From Theocolax elegans (taxonomy: Eukaryota; Arthropoda; Insecta; Hymenoptera; Cerocephalidae), in NCBI GenBank assembly GCA_026168455.1, contig CM047430.1, forward strand, positions 6,099,448 through 6,163,447: 64,000 nucleotides of DNA. The letters run 5' to 3'. Below the pieces are notes generated by a model that was not told the origin of the DNA, did no database searches, and saw only the letters and a list, made by a program, of their open reading frames with translations. Made by a program: the position numbers and the translations under genes. Below are positions 47,572 to 58,647 of the stretch, piece after piece (the first letter of the stretch is position 1; each line of letters begins with the position of its first letter).

Positions 47572-47591
47572 ACTTTTTCTAAACTTATCTT

Positions 47592-48158
47592 TCAGATAAT
47601 CTGCAATAGGTTTGATTTTTTTAGACAGTGATTTACTACTACTGAATTATCTTGAAAATGTAAAAATCGTAATATCTGCTGATATCTATTACGAGACATT
47701 GTTTGATTGAAAATTGGAGTATAAAGCAGAGTATCTGTGCTCCAATAATCATTTAGTTGACCTTTTCGAACATGTCTCATTAGAATTGAAAGACCCAAAA
47801 ACTTTTTAAACTCTTCAACCGTCAGATCTATCCAGGCTTTCATTTTAGACCGATTTGGATTTTCTGGATTTTGAGATTGAAAAAGATTTGTTTCCTTCAC
47901 AATCGTTTCAAGTATATTCAAATTGATGAAATTTTCAAAATAATTTATTGATTCATTGCCTTCCAAATCAACATTTTCATTTATGCCTCCTACACCAATA
48001 AAATCTTTTATTGATGGATAAAAATCAGTATCATAAATAATTTCCCCTAATGATATAAAGTCAGGATCCTCCAAATCTACATCCGAAATATCAAAATTAT
48101 CGTCGTTCGCCTTATCTGGTTCAGATTCATCACTACTCCATGGATTAGGGTCAGCCAT
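47592..48158 (-). pseudogene. piggyBac transposase, N-terminal part
   Basis: From the ATG at 48158: acidic N-terminus (SSDESEPDKANDDN), then the dimerisation/DNA-binding region typical of the family (DLTVEEFKKFLGLSILM, YWSTDTLLYTPIFNQTMSRNR, RFLHFQD). The frame is lost near 47620 in a run of seven A; the next part of the protein continues in the -1 frame into 47571-46930. The start context is clean and directly inside the right end of the element. Confidence 0.88.
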
Positions 48159-48884
48159 TTTAGTATTTTCTTCTGCCTACCTCAAAAGATTTTATGATAA
48201 AAGTATCATTTAGTAAAACGATGACTTTCTCTTATACCTTTTGAAACGTAAATTCCTTGCAGATAGAGTTTTAGTGGGATCCCTCTAGCGGATGATGCGT
48301 GAAATGCGAGCATACAAAAAGGTATACTTCACCTAATTTCAGAATACATTTTACAAATTTTACAGCGTAATTCCGAAAAAAATCATGTAAAAAGTCAATA
48401 ACCACCTAATAACGAATTTTTGAAAATTTCACCCCCTTGCTAGTAGTAGAGAGGTAGTTTCGGCTTTTCAATCAATTGCGGAAAATTTAGGGCATATTTT
48501 ACGCATCTTTCAGCTTGTTTACGGAAAAAAACGTGTAAAAAGTGAATACCCAAATAATAACGAAATATTGGAAATTTCTACCTCTCGCTAGGGGTAGTTT
48601 TGGCATCTCAATTGATCGCGGAAAAATGTAGGACATATTTCACAAATTTTACAGGTTATTTACTAACAAAATTTCAGTAAAAAGTTCAATAACGATCACA
48701 AGTTCAATAACTAGTTTTTAAATATTTCACACCTGCGCTACGGGTTGTTTGAATACCTCGATCTGAAAATAGTTTCAGCTGTATACTTTAGAGATCAGAG
48801 AGCCTACTTATTGAGAAAAATGCATCAAAATATCTATATCCAGTATTAAAGCTATAATTTTATTACTGTCCCATATATGTGCCA

Positions 48885-48901
48885 TGCCGGCAGTCTAAAG
48901 G
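48885..48901 (-). repeat. piggyBac right terminal inverted repeat
   Basis: Exact reverse complement of the left repeat, directly before TTAA. Confidence 0.95.
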
Positions 48902-48905
48902 TTAA

Positions 48906-50203
48906 TACGACCGTAGTTACTTTTTCCTATGTTTGAAAGTGTATGTATAGTGCACATACAACTGACAATATACAAAGAAAATATATCTGAATGCAGTTAT
49001 CGTTCAGAAAAAATACAAAAATTAGCACGAGTACTATTTGTAACTAATATAGAAAATAATATAAATGTTCATTCCCTAACAATTATATTTTCTAATTTAA
49101 CTATATTAATTTATAGTTAGAGTTATAATTTAACTATATTAATAATATATATTAATTTAACTAAATTAATTATAATAACTAAAATTTTCTCCTAACTTAA
49201 AAACAATAAAATATTCAAAATGAATGTATAGCTGTCAATCCAAAACTTAAAAATAAAAAAAAAGGAAACAAACGCGCGGCAAGCGAGTGGCACGCACCTC
49301 GCACCGATTTCAATGCACCGCCCGTATTACCGTGTTTCGTTTAATTCCCATAACCTTAACACACGCGTTAACAAAATATCGGCTACATGCATAACGCACC
49401 CATATACTCACACACCAAACATGTACCCACATACATACCAAACGCTCAGGGATACGCATTTATTACATTTTATTACATTTATCATTTATTACACGCATTA
49501 ATCACACGCATTTAATCTTAACGGAATGTCGGACTCAGAAAATGGTCATTTTTAATACTTTTTTTATAAACAAAATAATATATCTTTGGGAAAACCCCAA
49601 ACGCTATGCCATTAGGCACATTTTAAACAGTACACTCAAAATTTTTCGGATTTTAAAACTCGTAATTTAATTCTGATTTTCACGTTGAAAATTCATGCCT
49701 TTTTAGAACAATAATCACCGGCTAAAAATTGTTTAATCAATTATCATTAACGATTTCCTTTTTTCTCTTAAAATATCAAAACGCCATGCCCCAGCTATTG
49801 TTTTAAACTACTAAAATGAATTCTTTCAGTTTTTTTAATTCAATATTTTTAACATAATTCTTATGTTGAAAGGTGTAAAACCCTGTAACTTGGGTTCGAC
49901 TTCCCGTTAAAGCAAGCTCCAATTGTACCCCAATCAATCTGTTATTAACAAATTAAAACTTTTAAAAAACATCAACTGTAACGGTTTGACAAAACTTTAA
50001 CATTAATATAACTAAGCTACCGAACACATAAAAATATATCTTATTCACGCAATACAGTTAATTACGTTCAACTCCAACAATCCACTCATTCACTACGTCA
50101 TCAACCACAACTTAAATTTGTATAAATAAATAAACAATAAGAGTTTACACGCAAACACATGGGTAATAAAGAAAAAGGGGAACAATTAAAATATATACGC
50201 AAT
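48906..50203. other. intergenic, nothing recognised
   Basis: AT-rich with a mixed block at 49255-49460. No coding frame with known motifs. Confidence 0.4.
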
Positions 50204-50681
50204 TTATTCATTCAAAAAAAATATTACAATCATGTACATATATATATAAATATAATTGCTCTGCACATAAAAATAGCCCTTCGTAACAAAGTAGGTAATA
50301 AACAAGTCGGTAGAACTATAAGGGCCGAAACCAGCAAGTGTCCGAGTGGACGTGCCAGTTGTCGCCACGACCGAGTCGGGGCACCCGCGGTCCGCGTGGC
50401 GGCACGGGAACCTCAGTTCCCTCGACCATCGCTCCAGAACCGGGATCGGCCAAGAAGGGACCGACCCGCGGTATTGAGAACACTCATGCACCCTTACCGT
50501 GCAGCGCATGCACAACGGGTGCCCATTACCGCAAACTAAGTACCTGACCACGATAGGGTCCGTGCACATCGGGCACTCAAACAACTCCCGAAAAAACATA
50601 CTGTTTTGGTCGCGGATGGCCGCCTCGACGAGCGGGATCCCGGCAGCTCCTCTGGCATCGGGGATGCGATGGCCACACCGG
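50204..50681 (-). CDS. SIAH-like (Sina-type) RING E3 ligase, exon 2, truncated
   Basis: Reads from 50681 into LVEAAIRDQNSMFFRELFEC. The RING is recognisable: FECPMCTDPIVV, VCGNGHPLCMRCTVRVHECSQYRG, then LERWSRELRFPCRHADRGCP, which matches the region between RING and the SIAH-type zinc fingers. Known SIAH proteins go on with two zinc fingers and a substrate-binding domain; here similarity stops after about residue 85 and the frame runs on into AT-rich DNA to 50204, so a third exon or truncation is likely. One RING ligand (CPxC near the end) appears replaced by CSQY, which may weaken zinc binding. Sina-like duplicates are common in insects. Confidence 0.65.
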
Positions 50682-50794
50682 CTGATACGGAATCACGGCG
50701 ACCCTATAAAGAATAACCACGAGCATTATAAACCACAACTTTATCAGTCAAGAAAAACAACACAGAAAAATAACCCAAAGACGGGCATACTTAC

Positions 50795-50958
50795 ATCCCG
50801 GCTCCATCGTCGTGCAGGTTCGCCCCGAGGAGAAGCACCTCCCGCCGCAGCCCCGACGACTCGCCAAGAGCACTCATCGGACGCATTCCACGAGCTACCC
50901 CGCGGCCACCACGTCCCCCACGACCCCTACGTAGGCCACTGTTTGAACGCCCCTCCAT
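50795..50958 (-). CDS. SIAH-like RING gene, exon 1
   Basis: From the ATG at 50958 the minus strand encodes a short basic, glycine-rich N-terminus (GLRRGRGGRGGRGVARG) and ends LHDDGAG at a good donor, GAT then GTAAGT, at 50795. Joining to the acceptor ...TATCAG before 50681 keeps a frame that enters the RING exon without a stop. The RGG-like segment is uncommon ahead of a SIAH RING. The exon structure is inferred from frame and splice signals only. Confidence 0.5.
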
Positions 50959-51289
50959 TGTCACACAAAAAAGACAAGCAAATCGAAGAAAATATAGCAC
51001 AGTAGCAGACAGTGCACCAGAGCGGATACGGCAACCAACTGACGAACGACCCAAGAAAAGCATAAGAATGCACTGCAAAAGGAAGGGAGTTTTGCGCACC
51101 AAACAATAAATAAAAACACACAAACCTACGTCGCCGGAACTCTAAACGCAACGCTTAGAACTTGAGATGTTGACTCACGGATTCATGCAGCAACAGTAAA
51201 AAAATATATGAATAAGCATAGCGCGATAAAATAAACGCGTAACACATTATCAACGGCAAGGAATTCACCGGCAACATAATTAACACATT

Positions 51290-52797
51290 AGCAATAAAAT
51301 AATCAATCTGTACACGTTCAAGGTTCCCAACCACCGTAACAGCACCTACAGATAGGATACTCAGAGACATTCCCGACAACCCAGGACTGATAATAGAGAG
51401 CATTGCGCCCTTAGCCGACTCCAATACCAACTGGAGAATAATCCAGAAGACGGACCTACAATCATTCTTCTCGTACATTACCGAACTCCGCGAGGCATGG
51501 GCAAAATTAAACGGAAACTGCAGCTAAATTGCGAACCTCTTCGAACAAATTAGCGAAATGCGAAACCAGCTCGCAGAAAACGAGGCAGAAACGGAACACA
51601 TAATTAACTTACTACGAGGCCACCATGCATAACGCGGAAAACGAGCAGTCCTACCGTTCATTTGCAAAATATCCAGGATCTTATTCGGCACCCTAGACGA
51701 GGACGCGCTACAGGACATGCAAAACCCAATAGAAACCTCCACAAATAAAACGCACAAGGTTGCGCCCCTCCTGGCATCCCAAACGGAGGTAGTCGAATCA
51801 CGACTCAACCTAACCAGCCGCAAACTATTCGAGATAAAAACGTACCCCCCAACTTGATAGAAAACACTTTACAAGCCGCCCGACAAGCCTTATCCGGCAC
51901 CATATTCCCCTAGAAGAAATAAACTCAATTCTGCAATTATTCGACATAGCCGAAACAAAAATCTTTATAAAAACCTTTATGAGGACCCACCTGGTCTATA
52001 TTATAAATATACTGCTTCTAAGCCCTCAGAGATTCCAATTGTGTAAGGCCACCTCTTTACCTATGAAACGAACATTAGGAAACATCACGAGCAGTTACGC
52101 ATACATTTACCCGGAGCACCAACTTTTCGCTGCAAGCGAGAGGTTCGCAAACGAACCTTCCCGGGATATTAAAGAATATTCGCCATGCGAAATCCGTCTA
52201 GCTACAGGTATCCTTTTGGGCCCGTCTACACAATCCTAACACATGGGCATACTCGACACCTCAGGAAGAACCCATATTCATAAAACGCAAGGACAGCGAC
52301 TACGCGACGTACACACTAAAAGGGGCAGGGCTACTTAAATTAACCCAGAAATGCACCGCGCACACCGGCGACACACGCTTAACCTCCACCCACTCGGATT
52401 ACACGATTCAATATACAGACGTGTTCTAGAAAAGCGAAAACGCGAACATCAAACACCTCATAAACAATCTTATGCGCACGTGCCAAACTACAGACTTCTT
52501 AAAAAAAATCCTAGGAACCGAAAAACTAACCATCGCCAATACATACAGCGATGCGCAGAGCGACGCGCTCGAATCCGGTCTGACCTTACACGAAATAGCG
52601 CAACAGACGCAAACGCTAAGCGAATACAGATCAGTGAAAAACAGTCTCCGCATTTTAAAATACACATCCGGGTTCTTCGGAGCGACCCTCATAGGATTAT
52701 CCATACTATTAATCGTGGCATGGAAGATAATACTCCCAAAATGTCGCGAACACAGAAGACACGCGAACATCAATCTAGTACCAACAGCACCATGATT
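51290..52797 (+). pseudogene. envelope-like (insect errantivirus/F-type) remnant
   Basis: Segments in different frames resemble the fusion glycoprotein of insect gypsy-type endogenous retroviruses. There is a Glu/Asn-rich helical part (51530-51630), then a furin-type site RGKR at 51633-51644 followed by a hydrophobic stretch and the FGTLDED signature. Later come an open piece at 51979-52239 and a C-terminal part (52472-52795) with one clear membrane helix (about 52670-52738) and a short basic tail. Stops at about 51521 and 51630 and several shifts show it is dead. No pol is adjacent on either side. A possible LTR start follows at about 52820. Confidence 0.65.
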
Positions 52798-53075
52798 ATA
52801 AGCGAAAACTCAAAACAGCTGATCGACCGAGTTCAATAAATAACGGTCACCGAACCGCGCGACTGCCGTGCATGATATACAAAAGAAAGCCGAGTGAGCA
52901 AGCAGCAACCACATTGCGCGAGCTTCCGCCTTACATACAATATTACACCTTTATATCTATGTTATGTTAACACTTTATTTCAGATTAAAAGAAAACTCGA
53001 TTTTTCATAATATTCACACGCAAGACAAATAAATATAATACATAATTCAATATACAAGAAATAAATCGTATATAA

Positions 53076-53078
<3 letters not shown>

Positions 53079-53116
<38 letters not shown>
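53079..53116. repeat. (AT)n microsatellite
   Basis: About 19 AT units. Confidence 0.95.
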
Positions 53117-53118
<2 letters not shown>

Positions 53119-53689
53119 CGATGTGACGACATCACTGAGGTCACCTAGAAAAAAGAAATATATATGGGATATTCCACGTGAAGTGGTCCGATCAAAATTT
53201 TAAAATGCACCAAATTTTGGGTACACATTGCAAATGTCTTTCAGAATACAGAAAAAAATTTTTAGGTACTGGAATCTATTTGCTCAAAAGTTATTCTAAC
53301 CTCAAAAGTGAATTTTTTCATATTTTTTTCAACACCAGCTGGGTTTACCGCTATATAACTCAAAATCTATCAACTTTTACTATAGAACATTATATGTAAC
53401 ATTCGTTGCTAATTATATCTAGAATTTATTCTTCTGGGTTAGAATTTCTAATCTCAAGGTCAATGTTACATAAACTACATGTCAATATTCAACTTGAAAA
53501 AAGTGCAAGTGCACCACCTTTGATTTTTTCATCCAAAAATCTAAAAGAAAGCTTGGAGCAATACCTTTCAAATGGTCTGTAGCATTTTTATGGCCTCCAA
53601 TTCTGTAAAAAGTTATGACAATTTAAAGAAAGACAAAAAATTCACAAAAATTAACATGGTAATTCCCATTTAAATTTTTTAAAAAATTT

Positions 53690-54495
53690 CGTCTAAATCA
53701 TTAAGATCACTTATGGTCAAAATATCCGGAAAAGTGCCCGAAATATTAATAGAAATGTATATTTGTTGCCTTATAACGATGAATCTAGTAGCAAGATCAT
53801 TGCAAAAAAATTTATGCACTTACCTTGGAATGGTAGAAAAGTATCTCCACTTGTTTCAGTATCCATCTAATCCCCTGTAAGCTGCTAAAAATACAAATAT
53901 TATTATAAAATTATAAAAAATTATTTTTTAAACATTTATAATGCTGGATTTTTAGTTTAACATCCCTTACAAGAATTATAATACTAATCGGAAGGATTAC
54001 TATAAAAGTATCAACATTATTATTATTATTATTCAGCAATACATTGTTTAGATTTCACAAACTTGTCACTGTCACGTTATCATATAATTCATTATAATTA
54101 TATATCCGATTTATTTATATATCTTTTGTATTAAATACGTATATTCAGTTATTGTAATAATGATGTATATATTTATAGTAATCCTTCAGATTAGTATTAT
54201 AATTCTTGTAAGGGATGTAAAACTAAAAATTCAGCATTATAAATGTTTAAAAATTAATTTTTTACATTTGTATAATAATATTTGTATTTTTAGCAGCTTA
54301 CAGGGGATTAGATGGATACTGAAACAAGTGAAGATACTTTTCTACCACTCCAAGGTAAGTGCACAAATTTTTTTGCAATGATCATGCTAATAGATTCATC
54401 GTTATAAGGCAACAAATATACATTTCTATTAATATTTCGGGCACTTTTCCCGGATATTTTGACCATAAGTGATCTTAATGATTTAGACCCACTCT
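53690..54495. repeat. palindrome (fold-back) with mirrored exon-like segment
   Basis: 53690-54000 is the inverted copy of 54160-54495 (for example AAGTGCCCGAAATATTAATAG at 53733 against its complement near 54440), with about 160 unpaired bases between. Both arms contain an ATG segment, MDTETSEDTFLPLQ on the plus strand at 54312 and MDTETSGDTFLPFQ on the minus strand near 53870, each followed by AAG and GTAAGTGC. No transposase is seen. Flanks 53159-53690 and 54495-54915 do not pair. Confidence 0.85.
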
Positions 54496-54913
54496 GGAAA
54501 TTTTTAGGCAGTTTCTGACTATAAAAAGACATCTTTTAGACAGTATTAGGTTACCAGAGTCCGGAGCAGAATTGCTGATTTTCACTATTTAAGGTTTAAA
54601 TGGCTTACAAGAGTGTGACAGCATACATTTATGTCTTTAAAAGTATTTTTAATGAAAAGTTCGGAAAATTTTACAAAAAAAGTCATACTTATGTTTTTAG
54701 TGAAAAATGCATCCCCTGGGAGCTAAAAATTCATGAAAATGGGCATATAATGCAAAAAAGTGCTAAAATGTCAACTTTGACTCTCTGTAACTTAAAATAA
54801 TGGCCCAGAAAAAATCTGAAAAAATTCAGGAGAACTACTGGGTACCTCTAAAACATATTCCCACAGTTATAGCAATATTTATTTTTTTCATATTCGATGT
54901 CACAGAGAACCAC

Positions 54914-54915
<2 letters not shown>

Positions 54916-54963
<48 letters not shown>
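54916..54963. repeat. (TA)n microsatellite
   Basis: About 24 TA units. Confidence 0.95.
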
Positions 54964-54965
<2 letters not shown>

Positions 54966-56000
54966 ACGGTTCACGTTCTGAATGATTTTATTTATGTGTT
55001 ATTTATTTTCGAAAAAAAATTTAAGCGAAAATTGTTTTGTGTTTTTCTATATTTGAAAATATAGAACTTATTTGAAAGTTAGATGTAGGTCTATTTTCCC
55101 GACGACATTTGAAAGAATTGTATTTGAAACTATGTAGAAAAAAATGAGCATTCATATTATGATAATCACATATGCATCAAATAACAACTACGAAAAACGA
55201 AAAAAATTTGTGTCCATATTTGTCTGGTTTTTACTTCGTTTTCACAATTTTCCTTTTCTTTCTTTGAAAATCACAATATGTTTTTTCTTAATTCTATATA
55301 AATAATTAAGTAAGTGATCGTGATATTATATATCTATACACATATTGGAAATTTGTGGTATGTACACGGTAAATCCTATAGTGTAAAAAATGAATGTGTC
55401 TATTGAAAGTGAATATAAAATTTATCGCACTTTTTAATAGTGTAAAATTTTAAAATTGCATTTTTCAATACTGTGAAATGTGAAAACTACACTCATCAAT
55501 AATAATACTCGCATTCTCTTCTTCTCGACAATGTAAATTTGAAAATTCAGAATCTAATAAGACATTCACTATAAAATACCAAAAATAAAACTATATGATG
55601 GTTATTTCCTCAAATTTTTCTTTTTTATTTCCGAAAATTGTAACATTAGATTTTTAATTTCATAGACGAGCTAACGTAGGACGTGCAGTATAATATAATA
55701 CATGAAATACAGCCCTAACAGTTTTTATAAAAAAAAAAGTTACAGGAAATAGCGCCTTATACAGGTTTGTAACAGTAAATTGTATTAGCTTTATAAAAGG
55801 TATTAAGTTAAATCATTTATCAGATGGTAAATTGGATAATTTATAGAATATTTACAGTAATTGCCCGTTAGACACAGATTTGTTATATTCGCATAAAACG
55901 AATTAGTTACGATATACGTATAACGGTACTTATTTCATTTTTGAACTTGAATTATAATATTGTTTTTACTAAAAAATTATTAAATCATATTTCTATCTAC
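54964..56000. other. AT-rich intergenic DNA
   Basis: No coding frame, RNA gene or repeat recognised. Confidence 0.45.
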
Positions 56001-57251
56001 AGGGTGTTCTGAAATTCATTCCGTAATTTCGCACACATATAAAACTCAAAATTCTATACAACTTTTCTATTTGACAAATTTTGATTTGGAGCTTATTTAT
56101 TAAGTTATTGTTAGTTAAACATTATTATTTTGAGCCAATCAGAGTGTGGCAGCCGGCGATGGGCGGTGCAGTGAGACCGAAAGCGATGCACGGAGGAAGC
56201 GCCCAGAGAGGGGAATGCGAGATCGAAAACGAAAACAAACTCGCATATTGGTCGATTCGTTTGTTATTGAACACGTTAATATGCTACAAATTAAAGAGAA
56301 TCGGGAAATTGAAAAATGGCCGATAAGGAAATGTCAAGCCTTAAAATAAGTTTATTATTTAATTATTTAATTGCAATACGTATGTCAAATAATTTACTAT
56401 TAACTAAATTAATACCAATGATATCTAAGGAACCACTAGTAGAAATCTGACTATACACGTTTTTAAGTCAGTGAATGGCCAATTATCATAAAATTTGTAC
56501 TAGTCAAATGCTACATACAAATTGGCCAAAAAAATTTAAATAAAAGTTAATAATAATTTAACTTCTTTACAAAATTAAGAAATATTTTCAATTGCAATGA
56601 AAAAATTATTAGTTAATAATATTTAATTGTTTTTTCAATTTTAACTCGAGCCAGTTTGTCCCCTTAATAAAATAAATGTAGGTGATTTCACGATAAATGC
56701 ACATAAATTTTAAAATAGCTCGTGTTTTTTACATAAACTATAAATATAATCCAGAAACTGCAAGAAATTTTAATTAACATTAATTTGCATCTGAGCTATG
56801 CAAGTTATAACAACAGTTTTTTTCCTTTTTCTCATTTTGCACCATTTTGGATGTTAAATACCTTAAAATACCTCAAAATAGATCAACTTTTTGTATTACA
56901 TATTAAATGGGAAAAAGTTTTCAAATGCTGAATATAAATGTTTATCATTTTTACAAATATCTAGTTTACAGTAATAAGATTGACTATCAAGATTCATTTT
57001 GTTGGTTTTGAGTTTGGTCTGTACGACAGAATCAATATACCTCTAATTGAAACAAGTTATTCTTTGAAACAATAGCTTTTGAAAATATTTATTATAAAAT
57101 TGAAAAAATTGAAAATAGACAGTTTTAGCACTCGAGTATCCATTTCATAGAACCAACAGGTTTATTCAACAATTATTATTGCCCTGGATAAACGTTTTAT
57201 CACCTAATTAATTGATTCATACAATATTCATTAATCTCATCAATAAAATTT
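56001..57251. repeat. dispersed repeat, copy B
   Basis: Begins CAGGGTGTTCTGAAATTCATT, a common style of insect DNA-transposon end, and continues as the homologue of 1-1432 to ATCAATAAAATTTT at 57238-57251. Copy B has about 75 bases (56105-56195, GC-richer) that copy A lacks, and lacks the 310-625 block of copy A. No transposase frame is seen. Confidence 0.75.
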
Positions 57252-57456
57252 TACAAAACTATCATATACCAAACATAAATTTATTAAACATACAAAGATA
57301 CATGAATAAGTTTAATATAACCGATAGAATTTGTTAATTGGGTTTTAATACCTTATTCACTAAATTGTCTTTTTTAGTATTTTTGATAATTAATATTAAT
57401 TATTATTAATTAAATTTAAATGTTATCTGTCTGGAATACTAAAAAACACTATTCGG

Positions 57457-58493
57457 TGTGACGGAAATCGTCACACAATCTATTCACGACGAATAGAATA
57501 TTTAAAATCCTGTTAAATGTAAGTCGTCGGAGCCTTTGGTATGTCAAGGCCAACCGACGACATTTGTTTACAGAATCAAGTGTATAATTACGCGCGCAAT
57601 GGTACGTAGGGATGAGAGCGCGAGTGTGTGTGTGTTCCCCACTCTCATCCCTTTTTCGAAAATTAGGAGATACCTAGTTAGTATGTCCCGATCCGCCGTT
57701 CGAGGCGGACAAACTAAACCGGTAGATCGAGAGAGTGTTTTTCTGGCTAACAAGGCGCGTGAGGCGTAAGAAAGCCATCGATACCCGGATCGTCCTCGCG
57801 AGGTGAGCCGCGAGTGTTTCTGGTGTGTGTTAAGGACGGGAAGTGTTGGTGTGAGTGCGGACGCGGTTCGCGAGGCACTCGCCGCGGCACAGGGCCGCCT
57901 TCCACCACCGCAGCCGACGTCGGTCCTCCGTTGCCCAGGAGGACACAGGGACAAGGATCGGCTGGGCCATCCACGGGGCGCACCCCGGTAAGTCCTCTTA
58001 TATTACCGTGCGTTTTCCCCCCTTACCCGAGTGTATGTGTGTGTGTACATCGGGAGTGTGTTCGGGTACGCCGGTACCCGAATAGCGGAGATCAAGAAGG
58101 AGTCAACCGCAGGCGAGGATCTCGATCCGGTTGGCTCCCGATTCTTCCGCCCGCGCGAAAGAACATTGTCGCGGCACACGGCCTGGATGGCCAATTGTTA
58201 ATAAATTAAATTAATAAATGTTTTATTCATTTTTATTTTAATTGTGTGTGCTTATTGTATTCTCCCCGCTCCCGCCGACATCCTTTAATTTTTTATAAAT
58301 CGTGTCGAGGCAAGGAGGATTGCCCGAATCCTCCACACCGATCGTCCCAGCGAACTCGTGTTCCTGGCGACAGCCCGCAGTTCGAATAAATAAATAAATA
58401 ATTGTGTGCGCGGTATTGGGCAACGCGGCCCAACGGTTTTTATTAATTACATTAATTAATTAATTGAATCGGGTACGCAAATACCACGTCACA
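57457..58493 (+). repeat. 5' LTR
   Basis: Begins TGTGACGGAAATCGTCACA and ends ACCACGTCACA two bases before the PBS, giving a 1037-base LTR with TGTGACG...CGTCACA termini. The first 19 bases are themselves a perfect hairpin (TGTGACG, loop GAAAT, CGTCACA). The GC-rich middle (57600-58180) and an AT-rich 3' part with AATAAAT words (58198-58260) look like promoter and polyadenylation regions. The 3' LTR lies outside the window. Confidence 0.88.
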
Positions 58494-58495
58494 AA

Positions 58496-58513
58496 TGGCG
58501 ACCGTGACAGGAC
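58496..58513 (+). promoter_or_regulatory. primer-binding site, tRNA-Arg type
   Basis: TGGCGACCGTGACAGGAC begins two bases after the LTR. It is identical over 13 bases to the site of the minus-strand element and matches the tRNA-Arg primer site of mdg1/412-type elements. Confidence 0.9.
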
Positions 58514-58610
58514 GTTCGGTTTCGTCCTCACCGATTTAAATTAAAGTAAGATTTTGTCGGCCATCTTTTCGCGCGCGAGCAGTGTCGCGGCGAAACGTGA
58601 GCGGGTTGAG

Positions 58611-58647
<37 letters not shown>

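Larger units (their letters stand above)
43167..48905 (-). mobile_element. piggyBac-type transposon with TTAA target duplications
   Basis: Perfect 17-base terminal inverted repeats CCTTTAGACTGCCGGCA (43171-43187) and its complement (48885-48901) are flanked by TTAA on each side (43167-43170, 48902-48905), the target duplication diagnostic of piggyBac. Sub-terminal similarity continues (CATATATGAGCC at 43273 against CCCATATATGTGCC near 48870). It encodes one transposase on the minus strand, frameshifted and split by a fold-back insertion. Confidence 0.95.

Noticed and set aside
51155..51823. Minus-strand frames of about 100 codons with hydrophobic stretches
   Set aside because: They oppose the envelope-like remnant and show no independent motif.
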